Shown here: one piece after another, positions 55,146-62,083 of the stretch
Layout of the letters: the number at the start of each line of letters is the position of its first letter
Numbering within the stretch: the stretch's first letter is position 1
Origin: Streptomyces griseoviridis
GTDB lineage: Bacteria; Actinomycetota; Actinomycetes; Streptomycetales; Streptomycetaceae
Assembly (NCBI GenBank): GCA_014649155.1
Contig: BMSM01000002.1
Span: 1 to 64,000 of the forward strand
Reading direction: 5' to 3'
Length of the DNA stretch: 64,000 nucleotides
Notes under the pieces: model-generated
Database searches by the model: none
What the model was told of the DNA's origin: nothing
What the model saw: only the letters and a program-made list of their open reading frames with translations
Program-made: the position numbers and the translations under genes

Positions 55146-56648
55146 ATGACGGTGACACAGGACGGTTCGGCGGCCACGGGCGAGGCGGACGAGCCCGCGT
55201 ACGGCCCCGGGATCGACCCCGAGCGGCTCGCGGTCTGCCTGAGTGTGCTGGAGGAACTCGACCGGCTCGACGTCGACCACCCCGACGCGGTCCTCGTGCG
55301 CCGCGCCACCTCGCACATCTACCGGACGGTCAAGCAGCGCCGCCGCCAGGAGCGCCGCGCCGCCAAGACCGCCCACGACCGGGCCGTCACCGAGGCCACC
55401 GCCACCGGCTCCGCCGAGCGCATCGACGACGAGACCGAGGGCATCCTGCCCTCCTCCCGCACGGAGGAGGGCAGCATCGCGGGGATACTCCAGCGCCCCC
55501 GCTCCTGCTACGTCTGCAAGCAGCGCTACGTCGAGGTCGACTACTTCTACCACCAGCTCTGCCCGTCCTGCGCCGCCGAGAACCGGATGCGCCGCGACGC
55601 CCGCGCCGACCTCACCGGCAAGCGCGCCCTGCTCACCGGCGGCCGGGCCAAGATCGGCATGTACATCGCGCTCAGGCTGCTGCGCGACGGCGCCCACACC
55701 ACGATCACCACCCGGTTCCCCAAGGACGCCATCCGCCGCTTCAAGGCCATGGACGACTCCGGGGACTGGCTGCACCGCCTGGAGGTCGTCGGCATCGACC
55801 TGCGCGACCCCGCCCAGGCCGTCGCCCTCGCCGACCAGGTCGCCGAGCAGGGCCCGCTGGACATCCTGATCAACAACGCCACGCAGACCGTCCGCCGGCT
55901 GCCCTCGGCCTACGCCGCCCTGGTCGAGGGCGAGAGCGCCCCGCTGCCCGCCGGCGAACTGCCAGCCCACCACGTCATCGGCGCCTTCGGCTCCGGCTCG
56001 GTCGACGGGCTGGCCGCGCTGCCGGCCGGCATCAGCGGACTCGACGCCCAGCAGGTCGCCGATCTCGCGCTGGTCGCCGGGAACGCCAGCGTCGCCCGGC
56101 ACCTCGACGGCTCCGCCATCGACGCGGGCGGCCTGCTCCCCGACGTCGTCGACAGCAACACCTGGGTGCAGAGCATCGACCAGATCTCCCCGGTGGAGCT
56201 GCTGGAGACCCAGCTGTGCAACTACACGGCGCCGTTCATCCTGATCAGCAAGTTGCGCCCGGCGATGGCCGACGCCGCCCGCAAGGCGCCCTCCAGGCGG
56301 TCCTACGTCGTCAACGTCTCGGCGATGGAGGGCGTGTTCGCCCGCGGCTACAAGGGCGCCGGGCACCCGAACACCAACGCCGCCAAGGCGGCCATGAACA
56401 TGGTGACGCGGACCAGCGCCCAGGAGATGTTCCAGACCGACGGCATCCTGATGACCTCCGTCGACACCGGCTGGATCACCGACGAACGTCCCCACTACGA
56501 CAAGCTGCGCCTCGCCGAGGAGGGCTTCCACGCCCCGCTCGACCTGGTGGACGGCGCGGCCCGGGTGTACGACCCGATCGTGCGTGGCGAGGCGGGCGAG
56601 GACCTGTACGGCGTCTTCATGAAGGACTACGCGCCCGGCAAGTGGTGA
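55146..56648 (+). CDS. SDR-fold protein with N-terminal zinc motif and atypical active site
   Basis: 500 residues. Residues 1-115 are helical and charged (RTVKQRRRQERRAAK). A CxxC-17-CxxC motif (CYVCK ... CPSC, about 121-143) probably binds zinc. The rest is a long SDR domain: LTGGRAKIGMYIALRLL, INNATQTVRR, NVSAMEG. At the usual YxxxK position the chain reads HPNTNAAKAAMN, so the catalytic Tyr is replaced by Thr while the Lys remains. That, with an insertion of about 80 residues before the active site, suggests altered or lost catalysis. Function unknown; I recall similar long SDR proteins in other Streptomyces. The 3' end overlaps the next, convergent gene by 22 bases. Confidence 0.85.
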   Translation: MTVTQDGSAATGEADEPAYGPGIDPERLAVCLSVLEELDRLDVDHPDAVLVRRATSHIYRTVKQRRRQERRAAKTAHDRAVTEATATGSAERIDDETEGILPSSRTEEGSIAGILQRPRSCYVCKQRYVEVDYFYHQLCPSCAAENRMRRDARADLTGKRALLTGGRAKIGMYIALRLLRDGAHTTITTRFPKDAIRRFKAMDDSGDWLHRLEVVGIDLRDPAQAVALADQVAEQGPLDILINNATQTVRRLPSAYAALVEGESAPLPAGELPAHHVIGAFGSGSVDGLAALPAGISGLDAQQVADLALVAGNASVARHLDGSAIDAGGLLPDVVDSNTWVQSIDQISPVELLETQLCNYTAPFILISKLRPAMADAARKAPSRRSYVVNVSAMEGVFARGYKGAGHPNTNAAKAAMNMVTRTSAQEMFQTDGILMTSVDTGWITDERPHYDKLRLAEEGFHAPLDLVDGAARVYDPIVRGEAGEDLYGVFMKDYAPGKW

Positions 56649-57100
56649 CCGCGCGCCGCCCGGCCGCCCGCGCCCGGGCGGGAGTTGCGCGCCGCCACCA
56701 GCTCCAGCACCGTGCGCCAGTCCTCCAGCACCCCGGCGTCGAAGACGGCGGTGCGGCCCTCCTCCTCGGCCTCGCGCAGCCGGCGCAGACCGTCGTCGGC
56801 CGGGGCGTGGGCGGGGGCCCGGCGCGCGACGAGACGGGCGACCCGCTCCCCGAGCAGCGGGCGCACGGCGTCGGCGGTGCGCTCGGCCCGGCCCTCCGGG
56901 TCGCCGGGCCACAGCAGCCCGCCCACCGCCGTCACCAACCCGGCGACCTGCAGCTCCTTGTCGGCGGGGCGGGTGCGGCGCAGCAGCGCGGCGGTCCGCA
57001 GCGCGCGACCGTGGCCGTCGGCCGGGCCACCGCCGGGAACGGCGGCCTCCCGGCAGGCGTACAGCAGGTCCATCAGCTCCCCGACGCTGCGCAGCTCCAC
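56627..57100 (-). CDS. Degenerate HD-domain-like protein
   Basis: 157 residues from GTG 57100. GHGRALRTAALLRRTRPADKELQVAGLVTAVGGLLWPGD follows the pattern of PhnZ/myo-inositol-oxygenase-type HD proteins (shown here only in outline: an Arg/Ala-rich helix, then LQVAGL), where HDIGH is expected but TAVGG is found. The metal-binding His-Asp pair is therefore missing, so it is unlikely to be a phosphohydrolase or oxygenase. The rest is helical (LLGERVARLVARRA). It overlaps the 3' end of the SDR gene. Role unknown. Confidence 0.6.
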   Translation of the reverse strand: MELRSVGELMDLLYACREAAVPGGGPADGHGRALRTAALLRRTRPADKELQVAGLVTAVGGLLWPGDPEGRAERTADAVRPLLGERVARLVARRAPAHAPADDGLRRLREAEEEGRTAVFDAGVLEDWRTVLELVAARNSRPGAGGRAARGHHLPGA

Positions 57101-57528
57101 GCGTCCGTCCTCCCGCGATCTCCCCGCGTTCCGGCCCCTTGCGCACGGCAGCAGACCATGGCCACCTTGCGGCCGGGCCAACGCCACCTGAACTGCCACG
57201 GCGATGTGTGACCGCCGGTCCGCCGAACGGGTGAGTCCCTTTTGTGAACAACAGGTGACGAACCGGTGCATGCCGGGCTCAACTGCGCGCGGGGCGAAGC
57301 ATGATGATTACCAGGAGTTTGCAGCCCCATAGAGCGGGCCCCCGCTCATCTGGTTAGTCTGGAGCGGATGAACGGCAGCACGGGCCCGCCCACACCCATG
57401 GTCCGTCCCGAGTGACCGGCGCCACCGCGACCGAACTGTTCTTGACCGAGACCCGAGCGGGCGTCAGGAGCCGGACAGCAGACTGACCGGCGAGGCCCGA
57501 GGGTGACCCGACACATAAGGAGTGCGCG
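57101..57528. other. 428-base region before the small peptide gene
   Basis: No supported gene. It contains a less GC-rich stretch near 57296-57330 and should hold the promoters of the leftward HD-like gene and the rightward small ORF. No tRNA or clear hairpin array seen. Confidence 0.45.
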
Positions 57529-57702
57529 GTGACACCGGAAACGACGAAGTACGAACAACGCCCCCAGGAACGCACCGGGCCGGCGGGCCGCCGGCCCGGC
57601 GAGATCGGCAGCCTCGACGTGTGGGCCCGGTCGGCCCCGATCCGGCTGGCGGGCTACGAGGACGACCTCGCCGAGCCGCACATCCTGCCCAGCGTGGACT
57701 GA
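57529..57702 (+). CDS. Small acidic leader-like peptide (57 aa)
   Basis: GTG at 57529 has AAGGAG seven bases upstream. The 57-residue product has a charged, Pro/Arg-rich first half and a second half reading LDVWARSAPIRLAGYEDDL then AEPHILPSVD, with no Cys, no signal peptide and no membrane segment. The length, the strong ribosome site and the compact C-terminal part recall RiPP precursor or small regulatory peptides, but no modifying enzyme is beside it; the next gene is a GNAT acetyltransferase 57 bases on. I do not recognise the family. Function unknown. Confidence 0.6.
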   Translation: MTPETTKYEQRPQERTGPAGRRPGEIGSLDVWARSAPIRLAGYEDDLAEPHILPSVD

Positions 57703-57759
57703 CCCGGGCCGCCGCCCCCGGTCGCGCCGCCCCGGCATGGGCGTGCGAGACTCGCGCCC

Positions 57760-58242
57760 ATGCCGATCAGGGAAGCCACGGCCGCCGACTGGCCGTCCAT
57801 CTGGCCGTTCTGGCACCGCGTCGTCGCCGCCGGCGAGACCTACACCTGGGACCCGGACACCTCCGAGGAGGACGCCCGGCGGCTCTGGACGGACCCCGCC
57901 AAGCGGGTCTTCGTCACCGAGGACGAGACCGGCGCCGTCGTCGCCTCCGCCTATCTCACCCCCAACTACGGCGGACCCGCCGCCGGAATCGCCAACGCCG
58001 GCTTCATGGTCGACCCGGACCGGGCCGGGCGGGGCATCGGCCGCGCCCTCGCCGAGCACGTACTGGCCGAGGCCAAGGCGGACGGCTACCGGGGGATGGT
58101 GTTCAACGCGGTCGTGGAGACCAACCCGGCCGTGAGGCTCTGGACGTCCCTCGGCTTCACCGTCCTCGGCACCGTGCCGGAGGCGTTCGCCCACCCCCGG
58201 CACGGCCTGGTCGGCCTGCACGTCATGTACCGCGCCCTGTGA
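57760..58242 (+). CDS. GNAT N-acetyltransferase
   Basis: 160 residues with a full GNAT domain: IREATAADWPSIWPFW at the start, GFMVDPDRAGRGIGRALAEHVL as the acetyl-CoA pyrophosphate loop (R-x-x-G-x-G/A), and WTSLGFTVLGTVPEAF near the end. It resembles phosphinothricin-type acetyltransferases in layout. The substrate, an amine, is unknown. It is convergent with the MFS gene, 16 bases between the stops. Confidence 0.92.
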   Translation: MPIREATAADWPSIWPFWHRVVAAGETYTWDPDTSEEDARRLWTDPAKRVFVTEDETGAVVASAYLTPNYGGPAAGIANAGFMVDPDRAGRGIGRALAEHVLAEAKADGYRGMVFNAVVETNPAVRLWTSLGFTVLGTVPEAFAHPRHGLVGLHVMYRAL

Positions 58243-58258
58243 GCGGCCGGACCGCGGC

Positions 58259-59623
58259 TCAGGCGGGCGTCCTCTGTCGCGCCGCCGCGGCGGCCGTCGC
58301 CGCCTCCCGGGCCGCCTTGGTGCGTGGCCCGAACACCGCGAGGACGACCGCGCCCACCAGCCAGGAACCGGCGATGAACACGAACACGCTTTGATAGCCC
58401 TGGCTGGTGTAGAGGGCCGCGACGACCAGCGGCCCGGCCGCGTTGGAGAGCCGGCCCAGGCCGTAGGAGACGCCCGTGCCCAGCGAGCGGCTGCGGGTGT
58501 CGAACAACTCGGGCGAGTAGGCGTAGCCGAGGGCGGTGTACCCGCGCTCGAAGAGGTTCACCAGGAACCCGAAGACGATGATGAGCACCGGGTCGAAGGT
58601 GAGCCCGTAGAACAGGCCGCAGACCGCGATCACCGTGCCGAAGGCGACCAGGCACCACTTGCGCTCGAACCGGTCGGTGACCAGGGCCGCCAGATACGAG
58701 CCGAGCGGGGCGCCGACCGTGGTGAGGGCGACGTAGAAGACGGAGTCCTCGACGCTGAAGCCCTCCTTGGCGAGCAGGGTCGGGGCCCAGCTGGAGTAGC
58801 CGAAGAAGCCGATGGTCTGGGTGACCCAGACGACCGTGAGCAGCAGCGTGGGCAGCAGGTACTTCTTCTGCAGCAGCAGCTTGAGCGGGGCCTTGGTGAC
58901 CGGGGCCTCCTCCACCGGCGGGGCCGGCTCGGGCAGCGGGCCCTTCTCCGCGACGACGGCCGTCTCGATCTCGGTCAGCACCCGCTCGGCCTCCGCGAGC
59001 CTGCCCCGGCTCTCCAGCCAGCGCGGCGACTCCTTGAGGTGGCGGGTGAAGAGGACCAGCAGCATGCCCAGCGAGCCCCACAGGAACACCAGGCGCCAGG
59101 ACCAGTCGCTGAGCGGCACCACCGCGCTGGCGATCAGGCTGGTGACGGGGGTGCCGCAGATGCCGATGACGATGGCGTACGCCTGGTACCGGCCGCGGAC
59201 GGCGGAGGGGTACATCTCGGCGACGTAGATGACCGCCACGACCGTCATCGCGGACAGGCCCGCCGAGGTCAGCACGCGGAAGACGCCGAGCGAGAGCAGG
59301 TTCCAGGAGAAGACCGAGAGGAAGGAGAAGAACCCGAAGAACAGCGTCGTCTGCATCAGGGCGCGTTTGCGGCCGAGGCGGTCGGCGAGGTTCGAGGCGA
59401 CGATCGAGCCGAGGAACATGCCGACGAACGACAGGGAGGTCACGTACGCGACCTGGTCGACGGTGACGCCCCAGATCTTGATGAGCTTGGGCGCGGTGAC
59501 CGCGAAGCTGTTGATGTCGGCGAACTCGAAGAAGTACGCGAACGCGACCGCCAGCAGGGTCGTCTTGTGGAACCGGGAGACCGGCAGTCTGTCCAGCCGG
59601 TTGAGAGCGTTGACGCGGTGCAT
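58259..59623 (-). CDS. MFS transporter (aromatic acid/sugar porter type)
   Basis: 454 residues with 12 predicted membrane segments in two sets of six separated by a charged loop of about 70 residues (about 200-265). LADRLGRKRALMQ is the loop 2-3 motif, and VTDRFERKW its counterpart in the second half. Its position as third gene of the ligJ-ligI-MFS operon suggests uptake of the aromatic acid or pathway intermediate degraded by the two hydrolases. It starts 36 bases after the ligI-like stop. Confidence 0.92.
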   Translation of the reverse strand: MHRVNALNRLDRLPVSRFHKTTLLAVAFAYFFEFADINSFAVTAPKLIKIWGVTVDQVAYVTSLSFVGMFLGSIVASNLADRLGRKRALMQTTLFFGFFSFLSVFSWNLLSLGVFRVLTSAGLSAMTVVAVIYVAEMYPSAVRGRYQAYAIVIGICGTPVTSLIASAVVPLSDWSWRLVFLWGSLGMLLVLFTRHLKESPRWLESRGRLAEAERVLTEIETAVVAEKGPLPEPAPPVEEAPVTKAPLKLLLQKKYLLPTLLLTVVWVTQTIGFFGYSSWAPTLLAKEGFSVEDSVFYVALTTVGAPLGSYLAALVTDRFERKWCLVAFGTVIAVCGLFYGLTFDPVLIIVFGFLVNLFERGYTALGYAYSPELFDTRSRSLGTGVSYGLGRLSNAAGPLVVAALYTSQGYQSVFVFIAGSWLVGAVVLAVFGPRTKAAREAATAAAAARQRTPA

Positions 59624-59659
59624 GCGAGGTGCCCTTGCGGTGAGTGGGGACGGGTGTGC

Positions 59660-60580
59660 TCAGACGGCCTCTCCGGGCCAGTACAGGCGCATCGGGTTGG
59701 CGACCAGCAGCTTGTGCCGCTGCTCGGCGGTGGGGGCGATGTGCGGGATGTGGTCGACCAGCAGCCCGTCGTCGGGCATGTGGTCCTTGAGGTTGGGGTG
59801 CGGCCAGTCGGTGCCCCACAGCACGCGGTCAGGGAACTCCTCCACGGTGCGGCGGCCGAACGGCACCACGTCGGCGTAGGCGTTCCGCTCGCCGTCCAGC
59901 GCGGCCGGGCCGGTGACGGTCAGGCGCTCCGGGCAGCTCACCTTGACCCACACGTCGCCCCGGTCCACGAACCGCAGGAAGCGGGAGAACTCCGGCCCGT
60001 CCACCGGCTCGGTCACGTCCGGGCGGCCCAGGTGGTCGACGACCAGCGGGGTGGGCAGCGAGGAGAAGAAGTCCTCCAGGTCGGGCAGGTCGGCGGCCTC
60101 GAAGTACAGCACGATGTGCCAGCCCAGCGGGGCGATCTTCGCCGCGATGGCGCGCAGGTCCTCCTCGGGGGAGGCGTCGACCAGCCGGCGCACGAAGTTG
60201 AAGCGGACGCCCCGCACCCCGGCCTCGTCCAGCTCCCGCAGCTCGGCGGCGGTGACGCCGGGGCGGACGGTGGCGATGCCGCGGGCCCGGCCCCCGGCGG
60301 CGCGGACGGCGTCCACCATGGCCGAGTTGTCCGCGCCGTGGCAGGTGGCCTGCACGATGACGTTCCGGGAGACGCCCAGGTGGTCGCGGAGCGCGAACAG
60401 GTCCTCCTTGCCGCCGTCGCAGGGCGTGTACTTCCGCTCCGGCGCGAAGGGGAACCGCGCCTGCGGTCCGAAGACGTGGCAGTGCGCGTCGACGGCACCG
60501 TCGGGCAGCCGGAACTCCGGCACGGAAGGGCCGGCGTACCAGTCGAGCCAGCCTGGGGTCTTGGGGGCGAGGTCGGACAT
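59660..60580 (-). CDS. Amidohydrolase, 2-pyrone-4,6-dicarboxylate lactonase-like (LigI)
   Basis: 306 residues of the amidohydrolase_2 family. DAHCHVFGP gives the first metal/His motif, followed by YEA-like strand ends, VVDHLGRPD and GTDWPHPN at the end of the barrel, all as in LigI. LigI opens 2-pyrone-4,6-dicarboxylate to 4-oxalomesaconate in the 4,5-cleavage route of protocatechuate and syringate. The upstream gene encodes the next enzyme, which supports the assignment. ATG 60580 chosen at the start of homology. A 227-base GC-rich gap with no gene separates it from the ligJ-like gene. Confidence 0.88.
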   Translation of the reverse strand: MSDLAPKTPGWLDWYAGPSVPEFRLPDGAVDAHCHVFGPQARFPFAPERKYTPCDGGKEDLFALRDHLGVSRNVIVQATCHGADNSAMVDAVRAAGGRARGIATVRPGVTAAELRELDEAGVRGVRFNFVRRLVDASPEEDLRAIAAKIAPLGWHIVLYFEAADLPDLEDFFSSLPTPLVVDHLGRPDVTEPVDGPEFSRFLRFVDRGDVWVKVSCPERLTVTGPAALDGERNAYADVVPFGRRTVEEFPDRVLWGTDWPHPNLKDHMPDDGLLVDHIPHIAPTAEQRHKLLVANPMRLYWPGEAV

Positions 60581-60807
60581 GTCGGGCGTTCCTTTCGCGA
60601 GCGGGTCCCGGGGTGGTGGCCGGTGCGGGAGGCTCGGTGCGAAGCTCCCGGCGGGGCCGGTGGCCCGGGGAGCGTTCGGGTGGGGGCGGGGCGGGCCGCG
60701 GGGGCGGGGAGCCGCGGGGCCGCGGGCCGGCCGTGCCGGGGGGAGGCGGCGGCCGGCGACGCGCGGGGAACAGGGAGGTCTCGCAGGCCGGCGGGCGGGT
60801 CCGGGGT

Positions 60808-61833
60808 TCAGCGGCCCTGGCGCTTGAGCAGGGCGTCGAGGCGAGGGTAGACGGTGCGCGCGTTGTGTTCCTGGATCGCCGACCGGTGCTCCGCGGGGAG
60901 TGCGGCGGCCTCGACGTAGCGCCGGGTGTCGTCGAAGTGGAAGCCGGTGCACGGGTCGATGTCGCGGACCGCGCCGATCATCTCCGAGGCGAACAGGATG
61001 TTCTTCGGCGGTACGACGTCCAGGAGCAGGTCGATGCCGGGCTGGTGGTACACGCAGGTGTCGAAGAAGACGTTGTTCAGCACGTGTTCCGCCAGTTCCG
61101 GCTTGCCCAGTGCCATGGCCAGACCGCGGAACCGGCCCCAGTGGTAGGGGACCGCGCCGCCGCCGTGCGGGATGACCAGCCTCAGGAAGGGGAAGTCCGT
61201 GAAGAGGTCGCCCTGCACGAGCTGCATGAACGCGGTGGTGTCGGCGTTGAGGTAGTGCGCCCCGGTGGTGTGGAAGGCGGGGTTCACGCTGGTGCTGACG
61301 TGCACCATGGCCGGGATGTCGTACTCGGCCATCTTCTCGTAGACGGGGTACCACGAGCGGTCGGTGAGCGGCGGCGCGGTCCAGTGGCCGCCGGACGGGT
61401 CGGGGTTCAGGTTCAGCGCGACCGCGCCGTACTCCTCGACGCAGCGGGTCAGCTCGGGGAGGCAGGTGGCCGGGTCGACGCCGGGGGACTGCGGCAGCAT
61501 CGCCGCCATCGCGAACCGCTCCGGGTAGAGGCTGCTGACCCGGAAGCACAGCTCGTTGCAGATCGACGCCCACGCGGCGGAGGTCTTGAAGTCGCCGACG
61601 TGATGTGCCATGAAGGAGGCCCGCGGGGAGAAGACCGTCAGGTCGATGCCGCGCTCGTCCATCAGCCGGAGCTGGTTCGACTCGATGCTCTCCCGCAGCT
61701 CGTCGTCACCGATCTCCAGGTCGGCGCGGGACGGCGCGGACGCGGGGTCGTCGAGTCCGGCGATCTGCCGGTCGCGCCAGGCCGCCAGCGCCGGGGGAGC
61801 GGTGGTGTAGTGGCCGTGGCAATCGATGATCAT
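60808..61833 (-). CDS. 4-oxalomesaconate hydratase-like amidohydrolase (LigJ)
   Basis: 341 residues, the length of LigJ. MIIDCHGHYTTAPPAL at the start, FSPRASFMAHHVGD, VHVSTSVNPAFHTTGAHYLN, IPHGGGAVPYHWGR and FASEMIGAVRDIDP match the 4-oxalomesaconate hydratase branch of the amidohydrolase superfamily. It hydrates 4-oxalomesaconate to 4-carboxy-4-hydroxy-2-oxoadipate. It is the first gene of the leftward operon and diverges from a GH38 gene. The aldolase (LigK) and the ring-cleavage dioxygenase are not in the window. Confidence 0.9.
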   Translation of the reverse strand: MIIDCHGHYTTAPPALAAWRDRQIAGLDDPASAPSRADLEIGDDELRESIESNQLRLMDERGIDLTVFSPRASFMAHHVGDFKTSAAWASICNELCFRVSSLYPERFAMAAMLPQSPGVDPATCLPELTRCVEEYGAVALNLNPDPSGGHWTAPPLTDRSWYPVYEKMAEYDIPAMVHVSTSVNPAFHTTGAHYLNADTTAFMQLVQGDLFTDFPFLRLVIPHGGGAVPYHWGRFRGLAMALGKPELAEHVLNNVFFDTCVYHQPGIDLLLDVVPPKNILFASEMIGAVRDIDPCTGFHFDDTRRYVEAAALPAEHRSAIQEHNARTVYPRLDALLKRQGR

Positions 61834-62083
61834 GGCTGTTCCTGACTGCTGTGAGGGGTCGCCCCGGGTCGGTGACGGGGCGCGGACCAGGTTCAACGTA
61901 ACGGCCGACGAAATTGTTGACAATATGTTCCGGGAAAGTTTCCGGGCAGCCGGTCGGGAACGGGCGGGGGAGGACGGGAAGGCGCCGCGGGCGCGCGCGG
62001 TTCGGGCGCCGCCCGGCCGGGGAGCTGATCCTCGTCCGTCGCCGTACCGTCCGGTGACCGCCCGACCCCTCCGGGAGCCCCGT
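61834..62083. promoter_or_regulatory. Divergent promoter, lig operon / GH38 gene, with palindrome
   Basis: A 250-base divergent region. ATTGTTGACAAT at 61913-61924 is a perfect 12-base inverted repeat (ATTGT-TG-ACAAT) in an AT-rich patch about 80 bases before the ligJ-like start. Its form is that of GntR (FadR-type) operators, so the aromatic operon is probably induced by a substrate acting on a GntR repressor encoded elsewhere. Confidence 0.65.

Noticed and set aside
53760-57251. 1,163-codon minus-strand frame across WS/DGAT and SDR genes
   Set aside because: No recognisable domain and it opposes two well-supported genes; a GC shadow.
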